Shown here piece by piece: positions 17,497-26,146 of a DNA stretch of 64,000 bases (position 1 is the stretch's first letter; each line of letters starts with the position of its first letter). The stretch lies in assembly GCA_030066595.1 (NCBI GenBank), contig JASJBI010000001.1, positions 1-64,000 of the forward strand, in the 5' to 3' direction. Made by a program: the position numbers and the translations under genes. The notes below the pieces were generated by a model. The model made no database searches and was not told the DNA's origin. It worked only from the letters and a program-made list of their open reading frames with translations. The stretch comes from Alphaproteobacteria bacterium. Its GTDB lineage: Bacteria; Pseudomonadota; Alphaproteobacteria; JAJFFI01.

Positions 17497-18555
17497 TCAG
17501 CCGTAGCGGTACGGCCGGCCAGCCTTGCTCATGACCTCGTTATAGTCCTTGAAGATCTGCACGACCTTGGCGGCCCGCGGGCTCGTCGCCGCAATTTCTT
17601 CCCAGAACTTCTTGGCCTCGGCCTCGACCGTCGCCCACTCTTCGTCGGGGATGGAGGTCAGCTTCAGCTTCTTGCCCTTGGTGCGCAGATGCGCCTCGCC
17701 GCCCCAGTACCAGTACTGGCGGTAGTAGTGGGAGCTGTCCATGCACAGCTTGAACAACTCCTTCAAATGGTCGGGCAGCGCGTTCCACCTTTCCTCGTTG
17801 GCGAAGTACGACCCGATCCAGGCGCCGGAGATGTTGTTGGTCAGGAAGTAGTCGGTCACGTCCGCCCAACCGACCGTGTAGTCCTCGGTGATGCCCGACC
17901 AGGCGATGCCGTCGAGCTCGCCGGTCTGAACCGCGACCTCGATGTCCTCCCAGGGCAGGGTCACCGGCACCACGCCGAAGCGCGACAGGAACTTGCCGGC
18001 GGTCGGGAAGGTGAACACCCGCTTGCCCTTGAGGTCGGCAAGGCTTCTGATCGGATCCTTGGTGTTGAAGTGACAGGGATCCCAGGCGCCGGCGCTGAGC
18101 CAGGTGACGTTCTCCACCTCGCCATAGGCCTCCTGCCAGATCTCGTTCAGGCCGTACTGGCTGAACAGAACCGGCACATCCAGCGAATAGCGGGTCGCGA
18201 ATGGGAAATAGCCGCCGAACACCGAGACGTCGACGGGTGCGGCGATCGAATCGTCGTCGCTTTGCACCGCGTCGATCGTGCCCCGCTGCATCGCCCGGAA
18301 CAGCTCGCCGGTCGGCACCAGCTGATCGGCGAAATAGAGCTCGATCACCATCTCGCCGTTCGCCACCTTGTTGAACTGGTCGATCGACGGCTTGATGACA
18401 TGCTCGGCGAGCGCCGGCCCCGCGTAAGTCTGCAGCCGCCATTTGATGGTCTTTTTCGACTGCGCGATGACGTTGGGCGCGCTCAATGTGGTGGCGGCCA
18501 CCGCACCGGCCGTCGCGGCGCCGGCCGTCTTCAGAAAATCGCGTCTTTTTCTCAT
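17497..18555 (-). CDS. dctP: TRAP transporter substrate-binding protein (DctP family)
   Basis: A 352-residue periplasmic solute-binding protein. The N-terminus MRKRRDFLKTAGAATAGAVA is a twin-arginine-type signal ending near NVIAQ, implying folded export. The body is a DctP fold beginning IKWRLQTYAGPALAEHVI, with the FHVS-like AYGEVENVTWLSAG and GKRVFTFPTAGKFLSRFG segments of the subgroup that binds 2-oxo or other monocarboxylic acids (TakP-like). It follows dctM by 157 bases on the same strand. Ligand assignment is inference from subgroup resemblance. Confidence 0.9.
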   Translation of the reverse strand: MRKRRDFLKTAGAATAGAVAATTLSAPNVIAQSKKTIKWRLQTYAGPALAEHVIKPSIDQFNKVANGEMVIELYFADQLVPTGELFRAMQRGTIDAVQSDDDSIAAPVDVSVFGGYFPFATRYSLDVPVLFSQYGLNEIWQEAYGEVENVTWLSAGAWDPCHFNTKDPIRSLADLKGKRVFTFPTAGKFLSRFGVVPVTLPWEDIEVAVQTGELDGIAWSGITEDYTVGWADVTDYFLTNNISGAWIGSYFANEERWNALPDHLKELFKLCMDSSHYYRQYWYWGGEAHLRTKGKKLKLTSIPDEEWATVEAEAKKFWEEIAATSPRAAKVVQIFKDYNEVMSKAGRPYRYG

Positions 18556-18712
18556 TCCTCGTTACCTCCCCTCGCAGTGTTCGAATTTGAGTACTAACAC
18601 ATTGTCGATTTCCCGTCCCCGCAATGCAGGGACAGATATTGCCAACGAAGTTACCTGATTCCAAACGATTCCGCGCCGTCAGGTTGGCTTCCCGCGTGCC
18701 GTCCTGTCAGCG

Positions 18713-20035
18713 TCAGCGCCCGTAGAACTGGTTGGGCAGCCAGAGCGCCAGGTCGGGGAAGGCCATGACCAGGGCGAGGCCCAAGCACATCACGAACACG
18801 AAGGGGATGATCGAGCGGTAGATGTCCCCCAGCGTGATCTCCGGCGGCGCCATCGCCCGCATCAGGAACAGATTGTAGCCGAAGGGCGGGGTCATGTAGG
18901 CGACCTGGCAGGTGATCGTATAGAGAATGCCGTACCAGATCAGGTCGAAGCCCAAGGCGCCCACCAGCGGTACATAGAGGGGAGCGACGATCACCAGCAT
19001 GGCGGTGTCGTCCAGGAACATGCCCATCAGCAGGTAGGAGAGCTGCATCATGATGAGGATTTCCCAGGGGCCCAGCGCCAGCCGGTCGACGAAAAAGCCC
19101 TCGATCGCCTTGACCGCGCCGAGGCCGTCGAACACCGCGCCGAAGCAGAGTGCCGCCAGGATAATCCACATGAACATGCAGCTCACGCCGAGCGTCTTCT
19201 GCACCGTGTCGTGCATCACCTTGCGGGTCAGCCGGCGCTTGATCAGGGCGGCGAGCGTCGCCGCCGTCGCGCCCACGGCCGAGCTTTCCACCAGGCTGGT
19301 GATACCCATCAGGAACAGCCCGGTCATCAAAAAGAAGATCAAGAGCGGCAGGATCCCGGCCCTGAGCAGCCGGAACTTCTCGCCCCAGCTCACCCGCCGC
19401 TCCTGCTCGGGCAATGGCGGGCCGAGGGTCGGCTGCAGCTTGCAGCGGACGGCGATGTAGAGAATGAACAGACCGGCCATAAGCAAGCCCGGAAAGACGC
19501 CCGCGAGCCAGAGCTGGCCCACCGGCTGCCGCGCGATCATGCCGTAGAGCACCAAAACGACGCTGGGCGGCACCAGGATGCCCAAAGAGCTGCCAGCCTG
19601 GATCACGCCGGTGACCATGACCTTGTCGTAGCCGCGGCGCAGCAGCTCGGGCAGGGCGATGGTGGCGCCGATCGCCATGCCGGCGACGCTCAACCCGTTC
19701 ATCGCCGAGATGATGACCATGAGACCGATGGTGCCGATGGCCAGCCCGCCGTTCAGCGGCCCCATCCAGACATGGAACATTTGGTAGAGGTCGTCGGCGA
19801 TCCCGGACTCCGACAGCATGTAGCCCATGTAGATGAACAGCGGCAGGGTCAGCAGCGGGTACCACTTCATCAGCTTGATGCTGGCGCTGAAGGCCATCTC
19901 GGAGCCGCCTTCGCCCCAGAGCAGCAGCGCGGCCAGGACGGCGACGAAGCCGATCGCGCCGAACACGCGCTGCCCGGTCAGCAGCATGACCAGCATGGAC
20001 GAGAACATCAGAATGGCGATGAGCTCGTAGCTCAC
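18713..20035 (-). CDS. dctM: TRAP transporter large permease (DctM family)
   Basis: A 440-residue protein with about 12 membrane helices, the ion-coupled transport subunit of a tripartite periplasmic transporter. Family motifs include LPLFIYMGYMLSESGI, GMAIGATIALPELLRRGYDK and QAGSSLGILVPPSVVLVLYG. I start it at the GTG at 20035, whose GTGA overlaps the dctQ stop (20032-20034), giving translational coupling; the protein then begins SYELIAILMFSSML as family members do. The upstream extension in this frame reads only antisense-like Arg/Pro-rich sequence and is not real. Confidence 0.92.
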   Translation of the reverse strand: MSYELIAILMFSSMLVMLLTGQRVFGAIGFVAVLAALLLWGEGGSEMAFSASIKLMKWYPLLTLPLFIYMGYMLSESGIADDLYQMFHVWMGPLNGGLAIGTIGLMVIISAMNGLSVAGMAIGATIALPELLRRGYDKVMVTGVIQAGSSLGILVPPSVVLVLYGMIARQPVGQLWLAGVFPGLLMAGLFILYIAVRCKLQPTLGPPLPEQERRVSWGEKFRLLRAGILPLLIFFLMTGLFLMGITSLVESSAVGATAATLAALIKRRLTRKVMHDTVQKTLGVSCMFMWIILAALCFGAVFDGLGAVKAIEGFFVDRLALGPWEILIMMQLSYLLMGMFLDDTAMLVIVAPLYVPLVGALGFDLIWYGILYTITCQVAYMTPPFGYNLFLMRAMAPPEITLGDIYRSIIPFVFVMCLGLALVMAFPDLALWLPNQFYGR

Positions 20036-20568
20036 GAGAGCGTCTCCCCGCGGGCCCGCGCCAGGTCCTTGAAGAAGGTGGCGACGGCCTGCAGCAGCGT
20101 GAGCACGATGCCAATGCACATGATGACTTTGATCGGCGCCATCTGCGGCGCCCAGGACGAGTAGCTCTTCTCGCCGTACTGCAGGGCATAGCTGGTGCTG
20201 GAGAAGCCGCCATAGAGCAGCAGCAGCAGATAGAAGATCAGGAACAGCACGGTGACGGCATCGACGATCGCCCGGGTCCGCTCCGACCAGCGGCCGTAGA
20301 GCAGGTCCATGCGCACATGGGAGTCGATCTGGATCGCATGGCCGCCGCCCAGCAGGTAGTAGGCGACCATGGTGAACTGCGCCATCTCCAGGGTCCACAA
20401 GGGCGGGATGAACAGGGTCTTGGTGATGGAGGAATAGAGCAGGATCCCCATCATCGCGAAGATCAGATACATGGCGATCCGGCCGGCGACCCGGTTCACC
20501 GCGTCGACGCCGCGCACATAGGCTCTTATTGGTCCTGGCATGGGCGTGTTCTCATTCGCGTGCTCCAA
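20032..20568 (-). CDS. dctQ: TRAP transporter small permease (DctQ family)
   Basis: A 178-residue protein with four membrane helices, the small membrane subunit that pairs with DctM. Typical features are the first helix RIAMYLIFAMMGILLYSSI, the ALEM-like WTLEMAQFTMVAYYLLGGGHA segment and the HVRMDLLYGRWSERTR loop. It is the first gene of the dctQ-dctM-dctP set and overlaps dctM by four bases. Confidence 0.9.
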   Translation of the reverse strand: MEHANENTPMPGPIRAYVRGVDAVNRVAGRIAMYLIFAMMGILLYSSITKTLFIPPLWTLEMAQFTMVAYYLLGGGHAIQIDSHVRMDLLYGRWSERTRAIVDAVTVLFLIFYLLLLLYGGFSSTSYALQYGEKSYSSWAPQMAPIKVIMCIGIVLTLLQAVATFFKDLARARGETLS

Positions 20569-20675
20569 CTCCCCGTTTCGGGCCGGCCGAGACCAGCGGC
20601 CGCCTTCCTCCCCGGGGCAGGGCAGCCATGACCGACCGGAACTGAAACGAGGTCCCCCGGACGCCGTCCCCGCTA

Positions 20676-20945
20676 GAGCATGACTTGGTCATATGGAAAC
20701 AATTCTGTTGCGGTTTGGGCGCGGCAGTCCGCTGGGCGCCGTCCGCAGCGCAATGCCGAAGCATCGGGCAAGGGCGGCAACGCGGCGGCTGCCCGCCCAA
20801 ACGCAACCCTCTCAGGCCGGGGCCTTTTTCGCCATGACGTCGTCAAACGCCTTGACCGTATGACGGATACGCTCTGCGGCGCTTTCCTAGTCATGGCGAA
20901 AACTGCCTCCGGCAGAATGGTTCAATATGACCAATTCACGCTCTG
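20676..20945. mobile_element. MITE-like non-coding element with long terminal inverted repeats
   Basis: A 270-base segment in the dctQ-glsB-type gap is bounded by imperfect inverted repeats of about 32 bases. The left end starts AGAGCATGACTTGGTCATAT and the complement of the right end starts AGAGCGTGAATTGGTCATAT, both continuing to ATTCTG. Inside are two further inverted pairs: one around GGTTTGGGCG (about 20709-20729 with 20790-20809) and a perfect 13-bp pair TTTTCGCCATGAC / GTCATGGCGAAAA (20827-20839 and 20891-20903). It has no coding capacity and I see no clear target-site duplication. The structure suggests a miniature transposable element mobilised in trans. Confidence 0.72.
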
Positions 20946-21126
20946 GGCCGGAGACAGTAGTACATTCGGATGCGGAAGGCGATTCAGGTCTGGGTGATCA
21001 GCGAGGCCGGCGCGCCGTCAGGAGAGACGGTCGCGCGGCGCTGGCGCGGCGGCCGAATCCGCGGCAGCATTCCGTGCGAAATTCTGCGGGCGCGACGCCG
21101 TCCGCCTTCGCAGGGACCGCCACACC

Positions 21127-21381
21127 ATGCCGCACAACGTCGAAGGGCTGGTCGTCTGGTTGCTGGTCGGGCTGGTCGCCGGCTGGCTCGCCAGCCTGGT
21201 GATGAAGACCGGCGGGCTGACCGTGATCGGCTATCTCTTGGTCGGCGTGGTGGGCGCAGTGATCGGCGGCGTCCTGTTCGATCTCTTGGACATCGGCTTC
21301 CACGGCGTCCTCGGCCGCATCGTCGCGGCCTTCCTGGGCTCGCTGATCCTGCTCGCCGTCGCCAAGGCGGTGCGCAAATAG
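21127..21381 (+). CDS. GlsB/YeaQ/YmgE-type small membrane protein
   Basis: An 84-residue protein with three hydrophobic helices and the family pattern VWLLVGLVAGWLASLVMK, then GYLLVGVVGAVIGGVLFDLL and GRIVAAFLGSLILLAV. This family (formerly 'transglycosylase-associated') is stress-linked and of unknown biochemical role. Its final 151 bases overlap, tail to tail, the end of the leftward sterol-desaturase-family gene. AGGGACC upstream may be its ribosome-binding site. Confidence 0.85.
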   Translation: MPHNVEGLVVWLLVGLVAGWLASLVMKTGGLTVIGYLLVGVVGAVIGGVLFDLLDIGFHGVLGRIVAAFLGSLILLAVAKAVRK

Positions 21382-22286
21382 GGCGCCGGGGCGGGCCTCC
21401 GGATGAGCCATCTGAGCGCGGCTCCGAGAGACGGCGCCGAAGCCAGCGTCCTCACCAGCTTTGCAGAGACGTGGAAATGGACCGCCAGCGGGTTGCGGCT
21501 CACCAAGGGCTCGACCAGGCCATAGTCGACGGCCTCGTTCTCCGACGCATAGCTGCCGAACAGCCGATCCCAGACCATGAGCATGCCGCCATAGTTCTTG
21601 TCGAGATACTGGGCGTTGCGCGCGTGGTGGACCCGGTGGTTCGAGGGCGTGTTCAGCCAGGGGTCGAGCGGCGGCAGCCGGCCGACGAGCTCGGTATGGA
21701 TCCATTGCTGCCAGGCCAGCAAGAGGCCGTAGCAGGCGAACACCAGAAACGGGTGAAAGCCGGCGAAGACCAAGGGCAGATAGATCAGGGGCGAGAAGAA
21801 GAAGTCCACGAAGCTGACGCGCAGGGCGACCGTCTGGTCGAAATGGTCCGCCGAATGATGCACCGAGTGATAGAGCGACCAGAGCAGGTTGACCTCGTGG
21901 CCGAGCCGGTGCTCCCAGTAGTAGGCGAAGTCGACGAGGAGGAGGCAGAGCGCCGCCGTCGCCCAGTTGGACGGGATCGTCCAGGGCGAGAGCGAGCCCA
22001 CCCAAAAGAAGACCCCGACCAGCGCACCGCCGAGCAGGACCTCGACAACGGTCGCGGGAACGAAGCAGAAGGCGCTGGTCAGCATGCCCGATCCGCGGCG
22101 CCGGGTGAGGCGGCGTTTCGCGCAGAGCCGGACCAGCTCCAGACAGAAGAGGGGCAGGGCGATCAGCAGAAGGATGCCCGTGACGCCGTCGAACACCGGC
22201 AGCAGCATGTCCGGCATTTGGGGAAACGTTTCCGTCCAGGGCACGGCATCGAGGCCCTCGGTCATGCTGCGCAGCCAGTCAAACAT
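21231..22286 (-). CDS. Sterol desaturase / fatty acid hydroxylase family protein
   Basis: A 351-residue membrane di-iron enzyme. The histidine clusters are all present: WEHRLGHE (HX3H), LYHSVHHSAD (HX2HH) and SNHRVHHARN (HX2HH), set among about six membrane helices. It would hydroxylate or desaturate a lipid, sterol or carotenoid-like substrate using oxygen. The last 50 residues are basic and polar, outside the normal domain, and are encoded antisense to the GlsB-type gene, so they may be a read-through extension. It is divergent from the TetR gene at 22383, the likely regulator. Confidence 0.9.
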   Translation of the reverse strand: MFDWLRSMTEGLDAVPWTETFPQMPDMLLPVFDGVTGILLLIALPLFCLELVRLCAKRRLTRRRGSGMLTSAFCFVPATVVEVLLGGALVGVFFWVGSLSPWTIPSNWATAALCLLLVDFAYYWEHRLGHEVNLLWSLYHSVHHSADHFDQTVALRVSFVDFFFSPLIYLPLVFAGFHPFLVFACYGLLLAWQQWIHTELVGRLPPLDPWLNTPSNHRVHHARNAQYLDKNYGGMLMVWDRLFGSYASENEAVDYGLVEPLVSRNPLAVHFHVSAKLVRTLASAPSLGAALRWLIRRPAPAPYLRTALATASRISEPRKAATMRPRTPWKPMSKRSNRTPPITAPTTPTKR

Positions 22287-22289
22287 CTC

Positions 22290-22329
22290 TAGGTATACGT
22301 ACCTATTACAAGAGTGATCATTCGCTCTT
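22290..22329. promoter_or_regulatory. Two adjacent palindromes, candidate TetR operators
   Basis: TAGGTA-TACG-TACCTA at 22290-22305 is a palindrome with perfect six-base arms. AAGAGTGA-TCAT-TCGCTCTT at 22310-22329 is a second, with one mismatch. Both lie in the 96-base gap between the divergent desaturase and tetR genes, the second one inside the tetR promoter spacer, as expected of autoregulation. Confidence 0.6.
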
Positions 22330-22334
22330 ATAAT
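22306..22334 (+). promoter_or_regulatory. Sigma70-type promoter for the tetR gene
   Basis: TTACAA at 22306-22311 and a perfect TATAAT at 22329-22334 are spaced 17 bases apart, about 50 bases before the tetR ATG. The palindrome at 22310-22329 fills the spacer. Confidence 0.6.
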
Positions 22335-22382
22335 AGAATAGATGGCCGGCTGTCAAGGCGGCGGACGCATGGGAGCAAGTGA

Positions 22383-22994
22383 ATGGCGCGCAAACGGGAT
22401 GAGACGGCTTACGCGGCCCGGCGGACCGAGATCCTGCGGGCGGCAGAGACCTTGTTCGTCGAGCAAGGGTTTCACCAGACCGGGATGGCCGCGATCTGCG
22501 AGGCCGCGGGCATGAGCCCCGGGGCGCTCTATCGCTATTTCTCGTCCAAGGCCGACATCATCAAGGCGTTCGTCGAAGAAGAGCGGGCCGAGGCGGCCGC
22601 CCTGTTCGACTGGCTCGAGGGCGCGCGCGATTTCCGCTCTGCGCTGGTCGATGCGCTGGAGGAGACGATCGGCCTGGTCGGCGACGAAGACTACGGCCGC
22701 CTGGCCCTCGAGATCGCGGCGGAAGGCGCCCGGGATGCCGATGTCGGGGCCATCCTCGGCGAAAGCGAACGCGAGGCCCATGAGCGGCTGACCGCGATCA
22801 TCAAGGCGGCCCAAAAGGCGGGGCAGGCGGACGAGACCGCCGATGCCGGGGCCAGCGCACGCCTTCTTCTCATGCTTATCGATGGTGCCATCGGCACCGG
22901 GACGGGGCTGGCGAAGCTGTCGAAGAAGAGCCTCCGATCCGTCTTGCAGCGGCTGGTGGACGGGCTGTTTGCCGGCCCTGTCAAACGCGCATGA
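22383..22994 (+). CDS. TetR/AcrR family transcriptional regulator
   Basis: A 203-residue repressor-type protein. The N-terminal helix-turn-helix spans about residues 15-60 (RRTEILRAAETLFVEQGFHQ, then ICEAAGMSPGALYRYFSSKADII), and the rest is an all-helical ligand domain similar to TetR_C groups that sense hydrophobic molecules. It is divergent from the sterol-desaturase-family gene, with a palindromic operator candidate between them, so it probably controls that gene and itself. The effector is unknown. Confidence 0.92.
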   Translation: MARKRDETAYAARRTEILRAAETLFVEQGFHQTGMAAICEAAGMSPGALYRYFSSKADIIKAFVEEERAEAAALFDWLEGARDFRSALVDALEETIGLVGDEDYGRLALEIAAEGARDADVGAILGESEREAHERLTAIIKAAQKAGQADETADAGASARLLLMLIDGAIGTGTGLAKLSKKSLRSVLQRLVDGLFAGPVKRA

Positions 22995-23192
22995 TTGGAC
23001 CTGCGAGGGGGGGCGCAATTCGGACTTGAGGACATGCGGTGTAGCGCTACGTCCCGCTCGTCGCCCCCCTGACCCCCTTCCTCAAGGGTTGGGGAGATCA
23101 CCTATCGGCTGCTGGTTCAGTCCCTCGCCCTGGATGGGGGAGGGAGGCGCGTAGCGCAGGGTGGCGGTGACCGAAACGCCGTTTGGCGGCCG

Positions 23193-23816
23193 TCAGCTGG
23201 CCGCGGCGGGCATCGCCGCGTCGTCGAGCTCGTTGGCGCGCTGACAGGCCTCCCGTGCGCTGAGCCGGGCCCAGTACTCGGCAAAGCCGGGCCGGGTCTC
23301 GATCGCATCCATCTGCATCCCCCAGCCGACATGGGAGCCCACATAAACGTCGGCGGCGGAGAAGCGATCGCCCGCGATGTAGCCGTCGCTCGGGACCGCC
23401 TGTTCCAGCGTGTCCATGACCGCGCCGAAGTCGCCATAGCCGACCTTGCCCTCCATCTCCGGAGACAGTTCCACGCCCAGGAACCGGTTGGTCACCGCCG
23501 CCTCGAGCGGCCCCGCGGCGAAGAACAGCCAGCGATAGTAGGCCCCGCGCGCATCCATCGGCGGCGCCAGACCGGCCTCCGGGAAGGCATCGGCGAGATA
23601 GGCGCAGATCGCGGGGCATTCCGTGACGACGACATCGCCGTGGCGAATGGCGGGCACCTTGCCCATCGGGTTGATCGCCAAATAATCCGCCGATTTCATG
23701 GTCGTGCCGTAGTCCAGAAATTCGGTGCGATAGGGCGCGCCGATCTCTTCGAGCATCCAGCGGACGATCCGGCCGCGCGACATGGGGTTGGTGTAGAAGA
23801 CAAGCTCTTTGGTCAT
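23193..23816 (-). CDS. Glutathione S-transferase
   Basis: A 207-residue cytosolic GST. The thioredoxin-like N-terminal domain starts VFYTNPMSRGRIVRWMLEEIG, with Ser in the usual catalytic region, and contains INPMGKVPAIRHGDVVVTECPAI, the cis-Pro and glutathione gamma-glutamyl binding loop. The helical domain includes IAGDRFSAADVYVG, the N-capping box motif. It lies just downstream of an isomerase of the kappa-GST/DsbA fold and an acyl-CoA synthetase on the same strand, suggesting a group for aromatic or xenobiotic handling. Confidence 0.92.
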   Translation of the reverse strand: MTKELVFYTNPMSRGRIVRWMLEEIGAPYRTEFLDYGTTMKSADYLAINPMGKVPAIRHGDVVVTECPAICAYLADAFPEAGLAPPMDARGAYYRWLFFAAGPLEAAVTNRFLGVELSPEMEGKVGYGDFGAVMDTLEQAVPSDGYIAGDRFSAADVYVGSHVGWGMQMDAIETRPGFAEYWARLSAREACQRANELDDAAMPAAAS

Positions 23817-23897
23817 GGCTGTGCTCCAGCGGAGATCAGGCGACGGATGCGACGGTAGGTCGGGTGCCGGTGACGAACGAGGAAGGCCTCGTCCCCC

Positions 23898-24494
23898 TCA
23901 GTCCGCCAGCGCCCGGTCCAACAGCTCGATGCGGTCCTGCCCCCAGAAGGGCTCGTCCTTGTAGAACATGAAGGGCGCGCCGAAGACGCCGCGATCGATG
24001 GCCTCCTGGGTGTCGGCATCGTACCGCGCGATGACCGCCTCGGTCTCGGCCGCCGCCAGCAGCGCCGCGCCGTCGAGCCCGACACCGCCCGCGATGGCTT
24101 CGAGCGTGGCGGCGTCGCCGATATTCCGGTCCTCGGCCCAGACCGCGCGCAGCACGGCCAACGAAAAATCCCCGATGTCCTGGCCCTGCTCCCGCGCCGC
24201 GACACCCATAAGGGCGGCCAGCGTGTCGTCCGCCGGGAAGTGCGCGGGCTGGGGGTTCAGGGGAACGCCGTTCACCTCGCTCCATCGTTTGAGCTCCACC
24301 AGCCGGTAGGCCTGCCGCGCGGGCGCGCGTTTCGGCAGGGGCACGCCGCCCGTCGCCGGGAATACCTTCGAGAGCGCCACCGGCTTGAAGGCGACCTGTG
24401 CTCCGTGCTTGCGCGCCACCTCCCGGAACCTGGCGAAGCCCAGATAGGTGAAGGGCGAGATCATGGCATAATAGATGTCGATCGATTTGGTCAT
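23898..24494 (-). CDS. 2-hydroxychromene-2-carboxylate isomerase family protein (DsbA/kappa-GST fold)
   Basis: A 198-residue thioredoxin-fold protein with a helical insertion. The opening IYYAMISPFTYLGFARF carries the Ser that replaces the DsbA cysteine in glutathione-dependent isomerases (SPFTYLG). The closing FGAPFMFYKDEPFWGQDRIELL is typical of the family. Members isomerise hydroxychromene-carboxylate in naphthalene breakdown, but many homologues lie outside such pathways. Its ATG overlaps the stop of the acyl-CoA synthetase gene (ATGA), so the two are translationally coupled. Confidence 0.88.
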   Translation of the reverse strand: MTKSIDIYYAMISPFTYLGFARFREVARKHGAQVAFKPVALSKVFPATGGVPLPKRAPARQAYRLVELKRWSEVNGVPLNPQPAHFPADDTLAALMGVAAREQGQDIGDFSLAVLRAVWAEDRNIGDAATLEAIAGGVGLDGAALLAAAETEAVIARYDADTQEAIDRGVFGAPFMFYKDEPFWGQDRIELLDRALAD

Positions 24495-26146
24495 GCTGTT
24501 GGGTCGTCCTCCTGTTTGGCCAGCTCCCGCTCGCGCAGGTCCTTGCGCCGGATCTTGCCGGTGGCGGTCATGGGCAGCTCGTCGACGAACTCGATCAGCC
24601 GCGGATACTCGTGCGCGGCCAGGCGCGTCTTCACGAAATCCTGTATTTCAGTCATCAGTGAAGAATCCGGTGTAATCCCCTGTTTCGGAACGATGAACGC
24701 CTTGACCGCCTCGGTCCGAACCGGATCCGGTACGCCGATCACTGCGGCCAGCGCCACGGCCGGGTGCTTGATCAGGCAGTCCTCGATCTCGCCCGGGCCG
24801 ATGCGGTAGGCGCCCGAGGTGATCACGTCGTCGTCCCGACCCAGGAACCAGAAATAGCCGTCCTCGTCCTTGCGCCCCAGATCGCCCATCAGCCCCCAGT
24901 CGCCGACGAACTTCTTCTCGGTCGCGTCCGGATTCTGCCAGTAGCCCAGGAACATCACCGGGTCGGGCCGCCGGACGGCGACGTTGCCGGTCTCGCCCGC
25001 CGGCAGCGGGTTGCCCTCGTCGTCCACGATCTCGACCACATGGCCCGGCACAGGCAGACCCATGGAGCCCGAGCGGACCTCGTGCAGATCGGCGCAGTTC
25101 GCCAGCACCAGGTTGATCTCGGTCTGACCGTAGAACTCGTTGATGGTGAGCCCGAGCCCGTCCTTGGCCCAATCCACCAGTTCCGCCCCCACGGGCTCGC
25201 CGGCGCAGGAGACGCTCCTCAGCCGGAAGTCATAGCGCTCCCGGGCGTTCGGCACCTGGCGCATGAGCTTGAGCGCAGTGGGCGGCAGGAAGGTGTTGCG
25301 CACGCCGTGCCGGGCCATCAGGTCGAAGGCCCGCTCGGGGTCGAACTTCTTGAAGCGATGGCCGACCACCGGCACGCCGTGGTGCCAACTCGGCAGCAGC
25401 ACGTCCAAGAGCCCGCCGGCCCAGGCCCAGTCCGCCGGCGTCCAGAACAGATCGCCGGGCTGGGGGAAGAAGTTGCCCGGGAACTCGACCCCCGGCAGGT
25501 GGCCCAAGAGCGTGCGGTGCGCCTGCAGGGCGCCCTTGGGCGGGCCGGTGGTGCCCGAGGTGTACATGATCAGCACCGGGTCGTCGGCCTTGGTTTGCAC
25601 CGGGGCAAACCGGTCGGACGCCTTGTCGAGCAGCGCCCAGTAGGACTCGGTGCCCTCCGGCGCCGGCCGGCCGGGCGGGACGTCCACGACCAAGACGTGC
25701 TTGAGGGCCGGCAGCGCGTCCCGGATTTGCTCGAGTTTCTCGAGATTGCCCGTGTCGGTGACGACCGCCTTGGTCTCGCTGTTGCCGAGCCGGTAGGCCA
25801 GGCCCTCGGGGCCGAACAGCGTGAACAGCGGCAGGGCGATGGCGCCCATCTTGTAGGCCGCGATATGGCTGATGCCGAGCTCCGGGCTTTGCGGCAGCAG
25901 AATCCCGACCCGGTCGCCGCGGCCGACGCCGAGCGCCGCGAGCGCGTTGGCGCACTGGTTGGAGAGCCGCTTCAGGTCGCGAAAGCTGTAGCGGGTGATC
26001 CCGCCGTCCTCGTCCTCGTAGATCAGCGCGACGCCGTCGCCATCGGCATGCTTGTCGCAGATGTCGACGCCGATGTTGTAGTGCTCGGGAATCTCCCAGC
26101 GGAAGTTCCGATACACCTCGTCATAGCTGCCGCCCGGTTCGAGCAC
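24491..26146 (-). CDS. AMP-binding acyl-CoA synthetase
   Basis: A 551-residue ANL-family ligase activating a carboxylic acid to its CoA thioester through an acyl-AMP. Motifs are the P-loop VLIMYTSGTTGPPKGALQAH (A3), FYGQTEINLV (A5), GDLGRKDEDGYFWFLGRDDD (A7-A8) with GAYRIGPGEIED, and the catalytic Lys in PMTATGKIRRKDL (A10). It looks closest to acetyl/medium-chain acyl synthetases. I favour the GTG at 26146 because GGGGAGG sits seven bases upstream and the protein then starts LEPGGSYDEVYRNFRWEIP. ATG codons at 26173 and 26218 are alternatives without a Shine-Dalgarno. The stop overlaps the isomerase start. Confidence 0.93.
   Translation of the reverse strand: MLEPGGSYDEVYRNFRWEIPEHYNIGVDICDKHADGDGVALIYEDEDGGITRYSFRDLKRLSNQCANALAALGVGRGDRVGILLPQSPELGISHIAAYKMGAIALPLFTLFGPEGLAYRLGNSETKAVVTDTGNLEKLEQIRDALPALKHVLVVDVPPGRPAPEGTESYWALLDKASDRFAPVQTKADDPVLIMYTSGTTGPPKGALQAHRTLLGHLPGVEFPGNFFPQPGDLFWTPADWAWAGGLLDVLLPSWHHGVPVVGHRFKKFDPERAFDLMARHGVRNTFLPPTALKLMRQVPNARERYDFRLRSVSCAGEPVGAELVDWAKDGLGLTINEFYGQTEINLVLANCADLHEVRSGSMGLPVPGHVVEIVDDEGNPLPAGETGNVAVRRPDPVMFLGYWQNPDATEKKFVGDWGLMGDLGRKDEDGYFWFLGRDDDVITSGAYRIGPGEIEDCLIKHPAVALAAVIGVPDPVRTEAVKAFIVPKQGITPDSSLMTEIQDFVKTRLAAHEYPRLIEFVDELPMTATGKIRRKDLRERELAKQEDDPTA

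Noticed and set aside
22995-23192. GC-rich repeats near 23070-23160 between tetR and GST genes
   Set aside because: Simple polypyrimidine/polypurine runs without a paired partner in the window; no feature could be supported.
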